A DNA stretch of 64,000 bases, taken from positions 1 through 64,000 of the forward strand of contig REDI01000014.1 in the NCBI GenBank assembly GCA_007693595.1, given 5' to 3'. The notes under the pieces are model-generated. The model saw nothing but the letters and a program-made list of their open reading frames with translations. It had not been told where the DNA came from and did not search any database. Within the stretch, counting starts at the first letter, position 1. The number at the start of each line of letters is the position of its first letter. A program made the position numbers and the translations under genes. The stretch is from Deltaproteobacteria bacterium (lineage in GTDB: Bacteria > Myxococcota_A > UBA796 > GCA-2862545). This document shows positions 19,727 to 28,056 of the stretch, one piece after another.

Positions 19727-21340
19727 ATGACCCGTCGTATCGGTATCGCCGCCGCCATCTGGGCCGCTGGCACCTTGCTCTCCCGCTTCGTCGGCTTGGG
19801 TCGCGAGGCGGCCTTCGGGCGCATGGTCGGTGGAGGGCAAGCGGCCGACATCTATCAAGCCGCCTTTACGATCCCTAACTTCCTCAACTACCTCCTCGCC
19901 GCGGGCGCGCTGTCCATCGTCTTCATCCCGCTCTTCGCCGGTCACCTCACCCGCGGAGAAGAGGAGCGGGGCTGGGAGGCCTTCAGTGTCATCAGCACCG
20001 TGGTCGGGCTGGTGCTCCTGATCGCGACGACCATCGGCTGGCTGCTGGTTCCGACCGTCGACCGCTGGCTCTACGCCGGATTTCCCCCCGAGGCCCTCGC
20101 CGAGCTGGACGCGATGACCCGGGTGCTGATCCCCGCCCAGATCTTCCACGTGATCGGAGGACTGCTGTCCGCAGCCCTCCAAGCCAGGGATCGCCACGTC
20201 CTTCCCGCGATGACCTCGGTCGTCTACAACGCCTGCATCATCATCGGGGGGCTCGTCGCCGGCACCGAGGTCGGCGCGTGGGGTTTCGTCTGGGGGGTGC
20301 TGGTAGGCAGCGCTCTGGGCCCCTTCGGGCTGCCGCTCATCGGATGCCTTAGGATGGGACTACGCTATCGCCCGATGCTACGCCTCACCGATGACCTCAA
20401 GGCCTACCTCTGGCAGACCCTTCCGATCATGCTCGCCTTCAGCGTGGTGGTGGTCGATGACTGGCTCCTCATGTCCAACGCCGCAAACCTCGAGGAAGGC
20501 TCCGTCGCCACCGTGATGTACGCCAAGAACATCCTCCGGGTGCCCATGGGCGTGTTCGGTCTCGCGCTCGGCGCCGCGGCCTTCCCGACCTTGGCCCGAC
20601 TGGTGGCCGAGGGGCGAGCAGGCGACGCCTACGCCACGCTCTCGACCTCCACCCAGCGCATGTTGGTGCTCGCGCTGGGCGCGCAGGTGGCCCTCACCGC
20701 GAGCGGCACCGAGATCGCTGCGGTGATCTACGGGCAGCGGCTGCTCCCCGGCCAACATGAAGCGATCGGGCTGGCGCTGGGCATCATGGGCCTCGGCCTG
20801 TGGGCGTGGGCCGCGCAGACCGTCCTGGCGCGGGGCTTTTACGCTCAAGGCCGCACTTGGATCCCCAGCCTGCTCGGCACCGCGGTCGTGCTCGTGATCT
20901 GGCCTCTCTACGGCATGCTGGGGAGCCGCCTGGGTACGGCGGGCCTGGCCGCCTCAAGCACGGTCGCGATCAGCGTCTACGTCCTCGCGCTGGCCCTGGC
21001 CCTTCGACGGACCTACGCCCCCGCCAAAGACGGCTTCGGTTCCTTCGCCCTGCGCGCCGCCCCTGCGGTCGGCGTCGGGCTCCTGGTCGGCTGGGGTCTG
21101 CGGGCCGCCCTCATGCAGTGGTCAGCCGACGGGCTGGACAGCGTGATCCATCCCTGGCTGTCGGCCACTCCACTCGCGGGCTCGGCCTCGACCTTCGCGG
21201 CGCTGGGGCAGGGGGCGGTCCTGGCGAGCCTCGCGGGCCTCTCCTACCTGGGAGTCGCCGCGCTGACCCGCGTCCCCGGCTTGCGGGAGGTCCTCTCGCT
21301 CCTGAGCCGCAAGCTCCTCCGCACCCCGAGGGCGACGTGA
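19727..21340 (+). CDS. murJ: MurJ/MviN lipid II flippase
   Basis: A 537-residue, ~14-helix membrane protein of the MOP superfamily. N-terminal FVGLGREAAFG, then AADIYQAAFTIPNFLNYLLAAGALSIVFIP-type sequence (residues ~40-70) is the MurJ signature, with Arg residues lining the cavity. It flips lipid-linked peptidoglycan precursor across the inner membrane. No strong Shine-Dalgarno precedes the ATG. The stop overlaps the start of the next gene, giving a three-gene coupled run. Other polyprenyl-glycan flippases share the fold, but MurJ is the best fit. Confidence 0.92.
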   Translation: MTRRIGIAAAIWAAGTLLSRFVGLGREAAFGRMVGGGQAADIYQAAFTIPNFLNYLLAAGALSIVFIPLFAGHLTRGEEERGWEAFSVISTVVGLVLLIATTIGWLLVPTVDRWLYAGFPPEALAELDAMTRVLIPAQIFHVIGGLLSAALQARDRHVLPAMTSVVYNACIIIGGLVAGTEVGAWGFVWGVLVGSALGPFGLPLIGCLRMGLRYRPMLRLTDDLKAYLWQTLPIMLAFSVVVVDDWLLMSNAANLEEGSVATVMYAKNILRVPMGVFGLALGAAAFPTLARLVAEGRAGDAYATLSTSTQRMLVLALGAQVALTASGTEIAAVIYGQRLLPGQHEAIGLALGIMGLGLWAWAAQTVLARGFYAQGRTWIPSLLGTAVVLVIWPLYGMLGSRLGTAGLAASSTVAISVYVLALALALRRTYAPAKDGFGSFALRAAPAVGVGLLVGWGLRAALMQWSADGLDSVIHPWLSATPLAGSASTFAALGQGAVLASLAGLSYLGVAALTRVPGLREVLSLLSRKLLRTPRAT

Positions 21341-22566
21341 GCTCTCCTCCCTTTCGGCCCGCGTGGGCGATGGCGGCGCTCTGGGCGCTGAACTTCACCG
21401 CGAGCGCCCAGTTTCTCATCGTCACCCCAATGCTCCCGCTCATCCGCGACCAGCTCGGGGTGCGCGAGGACCTCCTCGGCCTGCTGGTCACGTCGTACGC
21501 GGTGGGCGTCGGCATCTCCGCTTTGGTCAGCGGCCCGGTCTCCGATCGGGTGGGGCGCCGCGCGGTCCTGCTCTACGGCAGCGCCGCCATGGCGGTCGCG
21601 CTGCTCCTGCACGGGCTGGCCACCAGCTTCGAGGCCCTCCTCGCCGTGCGCCTGCTGGCCGGCTGCGCGGGAGGCCTCCTCGCGAGTAACAGCATCGCCT
21701 ACGTGGCGGATGCCTTCCCCTTCGCCCAGCGCGGGCGCGCAAACGGCATCTTGGCGAGCGGCTTCGCCGCGGGACAGATCTTCGGCATTCCCGCCGGCAC
21801 CCTGCTCGGGGAGCTGGGCTACCGTCTCCCCTTCGTGGCGTTCGGGTTGTGCGTCGGGATCGCGGTGGCGCTGATCTTCCGCTTCCTCCCTCAACCCGAT
21901 GTCCCCCGCACCGACCGGCTCACGGTGCGCACCACCCTCGAGGCCTTCCAGCGGGTCTTCTCTCGCGTGCCCACCGCGGCCTCGGTCGCTTCGTACACGG
22001 TGATGTTCCTGGGGATCAGCCTCTTCATCACCTACCTTCCAACCGAGCTCGCCGCGCGCTTCGACGCATCCGCTAGCGCTGTCTCCACCCTCTTCGTGGT
22101 CGGCGGCGTCGCCAACTTGCTGGTGGCCCCCCTCGCGGGCGCCCTCTCGGACCGCGTGGGCAAGAAGGTGCTCGTCGTTGGGGGGAGCACCGCGATGGGG
22201 ATCATGATGATCCTGACCCCGTGGCTGCTCTTCTCGTTCTGGGCGGCCTACCCACTCTTCTTCATCGTCATGGTCTTCGTGGCCTTGCGGATCTCGCCGA
22301 TGCAGGCCTTGGTGAGTTCCCTGGTGCCCGCAAACGAGCGCGGGACCCTGCTCGCCTTGAGCTTCGCCGTCGGACAGGTCGGCTTCGGCTTGGGGGCCAG
22401 CCTTGCCGGTCCGCTCTTCCTCGCCTACGGGTTCTGGAGCACCGCGGTGATCGGCGGCAGCGCCGCGACCCTCATGGCGATCATCGTGCTGTTCCTGATC
22501 CCGGAACCGACCACCGATCTCGACGCGAAACCCGGACCGCCCCACGCCCCCCAAGGAGATCCTTGA
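21337..22566 (+). CDS. MFS transporter
   Basis: A 12-helix major facilitator of 409 residues. GTG 21337 overlaps the murJ stop (GTGA) and gives a product beginning MSSPPFRPAWAMAALW, directly before helix 1. The A-like loop motif reads GPVSDRVGRRAVLL (residues ~62-75) and its second-half counterpart reads GALSDRVGKKVLVVG. Sequence style resembles AraJ/DHA1-type efflux pumps, but the substrate is unknown. It probably functions at the inner membrane. Coupling to murJ and to the following FAD oxidoreductase suggests coexpression rather than a shared pathway. Confidence 0.88.
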   Translation: MSSPPFRPAWAMAALWALNFTASAQFLIVTPMLPLIRDQLGVREDLLGLLVTSYAVGVGISALVSGPVSDRVGRRAVLLYGSAAMAVALLLHGLATSFEALLAVRLLAGCAGGLLASNSIAYVADAFPFAQRGRANGILASGFAAGQIFGIPAGTLLGELGYRLPFVAFGLCVGIAVALIFRFLPQPDVPRTDRLTVRTTLEAFQRVFSRVPTAASVASYTVMFLGISLFITYLPTELAARFDASASAVSTLFVVGGVANLLVAPLAGALSDRVGKKVLVVGGSTAMGIMMILTPWLLFSFWAAYPLFFIVMVFVALRISPMQALVSSLVPANERGTLLALSFAVGQVGFGLGASLAGPLFLAYGFWSTAVIGGSAATLMAIIVLFLIPEPTTDLDAKPGPPHAPQGDP

Positions 22567-23858
22567 TGCCTGCAACCCTCGACATCGTGGTCATCGGAGG
22601 AGGAACCGCCGGCGCGGCGGCGGCGGCGGCGCTGGCTCAGACCGGCCGCGAGGTGGTCCTCCTCGAGTCCGGCCCCCTCGAGAGGGCAGGAGCTCGCTGG
22701 GTCAACGGGCTGCCCAAGGGCGAGATCGAGCGATGGGGGCTCACCCCACCCGCGCCCGAACATGTCGCGCCCTTCCACTTGGTCGCTGGGTGGGGGCCTG
22801 AGCGGATCACCGTCGAGGAGCCGGCCATCGTAGACCACGACATGCGCTGGCTGGTTCGAGCGCTCCAGGAGCAGGCCCGCGCGGCGGGGGCCGATCTGCG
22901 CGAAGGGCGAAGGGTCGAGCGGATCGAACCCGGCGCCGACGCGGTTCGGGTTCACGTGCGGGGGGAGCCCACGCTACGGGCCACCTTCGTCGTCGACGCC
23001 GGGGGCATGACGGGCCCCGGAGCTCGGGTGCCCTGCCCGCCGGAGCGGATCTGTGTCGCCGCGCAGCAAGTGCGGGAGATCTCCGACCTCGACGCAGCGC
23101 GAGCCTGGCTGGAGACGCAGCGGGCTAAGCCCGGCGAGACCCTAAGCTTTGGCGGCGTGGCGGGCGGGTACAGCATCGTCAATGTTCACATCCAGGTCAC
23201 CCCCCATCCGACGGTCTCGCTGCTCACGGGATCGATCCCCGCGCTGGGCCACCCCTCCGGTGTCGCCCTGATCGAACGCTTCGTTCAAGAGCATCGGTGG
23301 ATCGGCGAGGAGCGCTTCGGCGGGGCCCGGCCGATCCCCCTCACAGCCCCCGAGCCTATCGTCGGTCAGGGCCGGATCGCGCGGATCGGTGACGCCGCCC
23401 GCCAGGTCTTCGCGACCCACGGCAGCGGCATCGCCCAAGGCCTCCGCGCCGCCCGACTGCTGGCGCGCACCCTCGCCGATGGCGGAGGGTCGTGGGAGTA
23501 CAACGTGCGCTTCCAGCGCGAGGCTGGCGCGACCCTCGCCTCCTCGGCGGCAGTGGCCGCGTGGACCGCCTCCCTCACCACCGCTCAGGTTCGGGAGCTG
23601 GTGATCTCGGGCCTGCTCCACCCCGCGCTGGTCGCCGAAGGTCTGGCCCAAGAAGCTCCGAGCCTCCACCCGAGCCTCCTCCCCGATCTCCTCTCGTCGG
23701 CGGCCACGCAGCCCAAGATCGCCGCGAGCATGGTCCCCGCCCTCATCGCAGCGGCCCGCCTCCAGCGCATGCACCACCGCTACCCCTCCACGCCCGAGCG
23801 CGTCCCGGCCTGGCACGCCGCTCGACACAGGGTGCTGCGGAGCGTCGGCGCCGCCTGA
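22566..23858 (+). CDS. FAD-dependent oxidoreductase
   Basis: ATG 22566 overlaps the previous stop by one base (TGATG). The 430-residue product begins with an FAD-binding Rossmann motif (IVVIGGGTAGAAAAAAL, then VLLES) and has a later GD segment (RIARIGDAARQVFATHGSGIAQGL) typical of the p-hydroxybenzoate hydroxylase/geranylgeranyl reductase/halogenase superfamily. The halogenase WxWxIP motif was not seen. Substrate and reaction are unknown. About 120 C-terminal residues are helical and unassigned. Confidence 0.8.
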   Translation: MPATLDIVVIGGGTAGAAAAAALAQTGREVVLLESGPLERAGARWVNGLPKGEIERWGLTPPAPEHVAPFHLVAGWGPERITVEEPAIVDHDMRWLVRALQEQARAAGADLREGRRVERIEPGADAVRVHVRGEPTLRATFVVDAGGMTGPGARVPCPPERICVAAQQVREISDLDAARAWLETQRAKPGETLSFGGVAGGYSIVNVHIQVTPHPTVSLLTGSIPALGHPSGVALIERFVQEHRWIGEERFGGARPIPLTAPEPIVGQGRIARIGDAARQVFATHGSGIAQGLRAARLLARTLADGGGSWEYNVRFQREAGATLASSAAVAAWTASLTTAQVRELVISGLLHPALVAEGLAQEAPSLHPSLLPDLLSSAATQPKIAASMVPALIAAARLQRMHHRYPSTPERVPAWHAARHRVLRSVGAA

Positions 23859-23900
23859 CGAAGGGGGCCGGGCTCGGGGGCCGCGTCCCCTGGCGCGGGT

Positions 23901-23906
23901 TAGCAC
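23901..23906 (+). promoter_or_regulatory. TAGCAC hexamer, candidate leaderless -10 element
   Basis: TAGCAC within GGGTTAGCAC lies seven bases before the ATG at 23914, and no Shine-Dalgarno is present. That spacing would place the transcript start at or next to the start codon. Confidence 0.4.
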
Positions 23907-23913
23907 ACCCTCC

Positions 23914-25041
23914 ATGCGCCATGTCCTGCCCCTGCTTCTCTTCGGCTGCACCGAGGGCGAGATCCTGTTCGAGGCCTCCTCCGAGCCGACCGATCTCGCC
24001 GATACGAACGATCCCGACAACGCGACCGACGCGACGAGCGAGCCCGAGGCCACGCCTCAGCCCCGCTTCGCCCCCGCGACCCTCCACACCACCGTGCCGG
24101 GGCCTGGGGGGCTGGTACTTCCGATTCAGGTCTGGTATCCTGCTCAAGAGAACGCGGCGTCATCACTGCATTCCTACGATGGCCTCGTGCGGGGTCACGC
24201 CCTCGACAACGCACCTGCAGCCTGTGACGAGCCGCGTCCGGTCATCGCCTTCAGCCACGGGAACCTGGGGGTGCGCTGGCAGTCGCTCACCATCACCGAG
24301 GAACTGGCCCGATACGGCTTCATCGTGGTCTCACCCGACCACGTTGGCAACACCTTGGGGGGCCCCGCCTTCGCGCTCTCCGTCTTGGTGCAGCGTCGCC
24401 CCTACGACCTGATCCAGGCCTATAATGGTCTGTTCAACCTCCCCGCCCTGAGCGGCTGCCTGGACCCCGACGCGGGCTACCTGACCGTCGGGCACAGCTT
24501 CGGCGGCTACACGGCGCTGATGGCTGCGGGGGCCACCCTACCCGGTGAAGCGATCGACGAGCTTTGTCGCGCCGGAAACAGCACAGCCTGCGGGCTCCGA
24601 GCGCAACTCACCGCCCTGGGGGTCGAGGGAGACTTCGAGCCTGGCGATGCGCGCGTTCGCGGCGTGGCGGTCCTCGCGCCCTGGGACGCCACCCTCCTGG
24701 GCGAAGGCGCTCAAGATGTTAGGGTTCCGAGCCTCTATCTGACCGGCGCGGGCGATCCGATCACCCCCCTCGACACGATGGTCCGACCCCTGTGGGACCA
24801 GATGGGGGCGACGCCGACCAGCCTCGGCGTGCTCCCCGGTGGCGGCCACTTCAGCTTCGTCTACGACTGCGAGGCCGTGGGCGGGAGCGTCGCTGACGGA
24901 TGTGGACCCAACGCCACGCCCCTGCCCCTAATCCACGACCTCACCGTGCAAGCCGTGCTCACCCTCGCTGGCCAGACAGGCCTGCTCCCTGCCGAGTCGC
25001 CGCTTCCGCGAGCCGACGAGATCGACTGGCACACCCGCTGA
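23914..25041 (+). CDS. Alpha/beta hydrolase lipoprotein (PAF-acetylhydrolase/dienelactone hydrolase-like)
   Basis: A short lipoprotein signal (MRHVLPLLLFGC, Cys 12) and a Thr/Asp/Glu linker (residues ~15-55) lead to an alpha/beta hydrolase domain. The oxyanion region is VIAFSHGNLG, the nucleophile elbow GHSFGGYTAL near residue 195, the acid is probably in YLTGAGDPITP, and the His in GGGHFSF. The catalytic triad looks complete. It probably hydrolyses esters or lipids in the periplasm or on the outer membrane. The gene lacks a Shine-Dalgarno and may be leaderless. Confidence 0.82.
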   Translation: MRHVLPLLLFGCTEGEILFEASSEPTDLADTNDPDNATDATSEPEATPQPRFAPATLHTTVPGPGGLVLPIQVWYPAQENAASSLHSYDGLVRGHALDNAPAACDEPRPVIAFSHGNLGVRWQSLTITEELARYGFIVVSPDHVGNTLGGPAFALSVLVQRRPYDLIQAYNGLFNLPALSGCLDPDAGYLTVGHSFGGYTALMAAGATLPGEAIDELCRAGNSTACGLRAQLTALGVEGDFEPGDARVRGVAVLAPWDATLLGEGAQDVRVPSLYLTGAGDPITPLDTMVRPLWDQMGATPTSLGVLPGGGHFSFVYDCEAVGGSVADGCGPNATPLPLIHDLTVQAVLTLAGQTGLLPAESPLPRADEIDWHTR

Positions 25042-25056
25042 GCCCAGCGCCTCAGC
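25037..25056. terminator. Hairpin with both convergent stop codons in its arms
   Basis: GCTGAG (25037-25042) and CTCAGC (25051-25056) are exact reverse complements with an 8-base loop. The left arm holds the hydrolase TGA, the right arm the TGA of the minus-strand unknown gene. Confidence 0.5.
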
Positions 25057-25960
25057 CCCCACTGGAGCTCGGCTCTGGCACGAGAGAGCCGAACCCTCCC
25101 GCGGCGCTCCGCGACCCAATCCGCGGGAAGTGACCTCGGACCGGACGAATAGGTTGAACATCCAGAGCGGGCTCGTCGAGGTGCGTCGAGAAGACCTCGA
25201 AGCCATCGCGCGCGCGATCGGCGAGCCAGGCCTCGACGTCTGGGGCGAGCTTACGACTCTTGTTGCCCAGGATGATCACCAGGCGATCGATGCCCTGCGC
25301 CTTGAGGAAGTTGCTCCCTGGAAGGAGGGTGTCATCGAGGTAGTAGCGGTTGTCGAAGTTGCCTGGGCTCGGGCGACGTCCGACCAGGCGGCTCGCATCA
25401 CACAGCCAGACGGGCGGGGAGTCGACCTTGATGAGCTCCCGAGCATCGGCGACGAGCGGGGAGTAATAGAGCAAAGCGGCCAGCGTGAACTCGGGCTTGC
25501 CCACCCCTCTGGGATGAGGCCAGTTATCGAAGGTGCAGACGGGCTGGCAGCCCCGCTGGATGAAGCGCACCCCGAGCGAGACCGCCGCAGGTCCGAAGAT
25601 GTCGATGATCACCATGGTGCTCTGGTTGAGCCAGTGCACCTCGATGGGCTGGTCGGGCACCTTGATCAGGGGTCGGTCCTCGATGCGTTCGACCACGCCA
25701 GGGGGTGGGGGGTGCGGCTTGGTCCGAGCGTGGCCGAGGGCCGCGAAGAGGGTCACGCAGTGGTACGGCTCGTAGGGGCTGTCAAACGCGGGGGCCCAGA
25801 GCTCAAAGAGGCTGCGCGGCGTCGCGTAGCGCGTCCAGGTGTCGCCGCCCCGGACATCGACGGCTCCGAGGGTGCCGATGGCGGGCACGAGACGTTCGAA
25901 GCGGCTGCGGTAGCGAAGATGGGTGAAGATCTCAAGGATCAACGACAGCGGTCGCCACAT
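25052..25960 (-). CDS. Unknown protein, third gene of the DUF350/ATP-grasp operon
   Basis: A 302-residue soluble-looking protein with no signal peptide that I cannot place in a family. Visible features: an N-terminal hydrophobic helix, alternating strands and helices with Trp and Pro (WLNQSTMVIIDIFGP, TFDNWPHPRG), a PVWLCDASRL segment, FDNRYYLDDTLLPG, and VIILGNKSRKL followed by a basic-acidic C terminus. Its ATG overlaps the end of the ATP-grasp gene by 29 bases; a TTG at 25942 is an alternative start. The overlap implies cotranslation and probably a shared pathway with the ligase and the DUF350 protein. Confidence 0.7.
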   Translation of the reverse strand: MWRPLSLILEIFTHLRYRSRFERLVPAIGTLGAVDVRGGDTWTRYATPRSLFELWAPAFDSPYEPYHCVTLFAALGHARTKPHPPPPGVVERIEDRPLIKVPDQPIEVHWLNQSTMVIIDIFGPAAVSLGVRFIQRGCQPVCTFDNWPHPRGVGKPEFTLAALLYYSPLVADARELIKVDSPPVWLCDASRLVGRRPSPGNFDNRYYLDDTLLPGSNFLKAQGIDRLVIILGNKSRKLAPDVEAWLADRARDGFEVFSTHLDEPALDVQPIRPVRGHFPRIGSRSAAGGFGSLVPEPSSSGG

Positions 25961-27128
25961 GGAGGGCCTCGTGGGTCAGGAGGGGCTTGGGCGCGGCCCG
26001 GCTGTAGTAGCCCGCGAAGGAACCATTTACGAGGTAGACCCCCACCGCCGGATAGAGGGGGCCCAACTGGAAGGGCATGGGCACGTGGCCGAAGCGACGC
26101 TGCGCCAGCCACCCGGAGGGATCGAGCTTGACTTCTTTGAGGGTCTCGGACCAGGTCTTGGGTGAGACCAGCGCCCCGATCACGACCGAGTCGCCCATGC
26201 GCCCGAAGGCCTGCTTGAGCACCCATGCCTCAGGTTCGTCACGGAGCTGCTCGAGCGACACGTCACGGCCCGCCTCGCCGGTCCACGGCGCGTGCCGATC
26301 GACAAAGGCGAGCTCCTCGGCGCTCAGGAGCCCTTCCTCACGCCAAACCGAAAAGAGTAGTTTACTCTGCCGGATCAAGCGCCGAAGCGGGTTGAGCATG
26401 GGCAGCTTGTCGCCCAGACGACGCCACCCATCGAAGTTGGGCAGACGGGGGAACCACTCGCCTGGATAATAGCGGAAAGCTGCCTCGATCGGCGTACCGT
26501 CGAGCTTGACTGTGCCCCATGACCGGCGGACGTGGGCTGGGGAGCCACGGCAGGTCGGGTGGCCAGCCGCCTCGAGCCAGTCTTCGATGATCAGGCAATG
26601 CTGTAGATCTTCGGAGTAACCCGTGGCAAAGATCGATCCTACAGGGCCGAAGGGCGACATGGCCTCGACCACCGCGCCACGAAGATCCCCCACGAAGCGG
26701 GCACGTCCAAAGCGCTCCCCGAGGAGCTCAGGCAAGCCCACCGCCTCGTTGAAGCCCCCGGGGACATCTTCGTTGAACTCGGAGAGCATCCAGCCGCCCT
26801 CGGGGGTCGGGTGCAGGTCGTAGCGGGCGAGCTGAAGCTCGTGAGCCGGCCCCGCGCGCAGGATCGGGTACATCTCTCGGGGGATCCCTAGGCGATCGAG
26901 CAGGCGCGGGGTGCGGGCCACGATCGCTTCGAGCTTGGTGAGGATCTGACCGAACCGCTCGGAGATCTGGATCACCTCTCGGTGCACCTCGCCAGGGAGC
27001 ACGAGGGTCTCGGGGAGGATGCCTTCGTGGCCGCAAGCATAGAGATCCCACTTGTGGTAGCGAAACTGGAGCTCCCGCATGAGTTCCCGGCGCTCCGGCA
27101 GCTCGAGCCCCCACGACGTCGCGTGCAT
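25932..27128 (-). CDS. Glutathionylspermidine-synthase-type ATP-grasp ligase (YjfC-like)
   Basis: ATG 27128 overlaps the DUF350 stop by one base (TGATG), giving 398 residues, normal for YjfC-type proteins. The product matches the C-terminal synthetase domain of glutathionylspermidine synthase: RYHKWDLY, LSEFNEDVPGGFNEA (residues ~125-140), KLDGTPIEAAFRYYPGEWF and VLKQAFGRMGDSVVIG with the ATP-grasp Lys, and a C-terminal YPAVGVYLVNG. It is expected to join a carboxylate to an amine using ATP. The amidase half of Gsp is absent. The acceptor is unknown; association with DUF350 proteins is established for this family. Confidence 0.85.
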   Translation of the reverse strand: MHATSWGLELPERRELMRELQFRYHKWDLYACGHEGILPETLVLPGEVHREVIQISERFGQILTKLEAIVARTPRLLDRLGIPREMYPILRAGPAHELQLARYDLHPTPEGGWMLSEFNEDVPGGFNEAVGLPELLGERFGRARFVGDLRGAVVEAMSPFGPVGSIFATGYSEDLQHCLIIEDWLEAAGHPTCRGSPAHVRRSWGTVKLDGTPIEAAFRYYPGEWFPRLPNFDGWRRLGDKLPMLNPLRRLIRQSKLLFSVWREEGLLSAEELAFVDRHAPWTGEAGRDVSLEQLRDEPEAWVLKQAFGRMGDSVVIGALVSPKTWSETLKEVKLDPSGWLAQRRFGHVPMPFQLGPLYPAVGVYLVNGSFAGYYSRAAPKPLLTHEALHVATAVVDP

Positions 27129-27931
27129 CAGATGTCGCTCCAGCCAGGGATGAGATTGAGCAGCAAGGGAACTCCGAAGCCCGAGATCAGATAGAGTGCG
27201 CTCTCGAAAAGGCGGCTCCCACCCGTAACCCTGGAGTGCACCAAGCGGAAGATCTCGTGAATGACGAGCAAGACCACCACCTGACCGATCGCGGCCAGCC
27301 CGTGCGCCCATCCAAAGAAATCGCCGGCGACCGCGGTCGAGATGATCCAGGCCAGGCTCAAGGCGTAGGTGAAGGTGGCTCGCCCCGCCCCCACGCTGCG
27401 CTCCCCGACGAGTTGGTAGCGCATGCCGTGACGTTCACGCCGGGAGAAGAACGTGAGCGCCGCCGCGAAGACCCCGTAGCCAAGAGCAAAGAAGCCAACC
27501 GGAATCCACCAGCCCCCCTCGTCGTCGGAGTGGGGGTCCGCCTCGCCCCACAGGCAGCTCCCAAAGATGATCCCTACCGCGAGGTAGATGCCGGTGATGG
27601 CGAGGGCCGCGGCAGGGTTGCGGCGCTCGCACACATCGACCTGAAACCGAACGCCGAGCATCCCTTCGGCCAGGTGGCCCCCCCAGAGCGTAAAGGCGTA
27701 GGCGAGTACGACGTAAAAGGCCATGTAGATGGGCGTCACGCTGGCATCCGCGAACAGCAGCAGCACGTAGAGCGCATAGATCAGCGCGCCAAAGACCCCA
27801 AGGCGGGTCAGACCCGGGTAGGGGTTTCGCTCCAGGTGCATGGGCTCTAGGTAGTACGTGCCCTTGAAGAGGTAGTAGAGCCCCACAGCCCCACCACCAG
27901 CGAGGAAGATCAGGATCTCGTCTTCTTCCAC
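27128..27931 (-). CDS. DUF350 family membrane protein (YjfL-like)
   Basis: A 267-residue protein with about seven predicted membrane helices. The DUF350 hallmark RNPAAALAITGIYLAVGIIFG lies near residue 115 with paired helices around it. GTG 27931 is preferred because GGAGG precedes it by five bases; 19 extra in-frame codons upstream would give a charged leader. It is the first gene of a three-gene overlapping operon with the ATP-grasp ligase and an unknown protein. In known genomes DUF350 proteins occur with such ligases and PspA-like proteins; the function remains unproven. Confidence 0.82.
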   Translation of the reverse strand: MEEDEILIFLAGGGAVGLYYLFKGTYYLEPMHLERNPYPGLTRLGVFGALIYALYVLLLFADASVTPIYMAFYVVLAYAFTLWGGHLAEGMLGVRFQVDVCERRNPAAALAITGIYLAVGIIFGSCLWGEADPHSDDEGGWWIPVGFFALGYGVFAAALTFFSRRERHGMRYQLVGERSVGAGRATFTYALSLAWIISTAVAGDFFGWAHGLAAIGQVVVLLVIHEIFRLVHSRVTGGSRLFESALYLISGFGVPLLLNLIPGWSDI

Positions 27932-28056
27932 AGCGGCCTCCTGGGTGGGAGGGCTCTGCACCGAGCCCAGACCTCCGCGACAGCGCACTCTACCACGTTG
28001 CGGTTAAGCCCATCGCCCCCTCCACCGGCCGCGATGCGCGTCCCCCTGGAGTCCGA

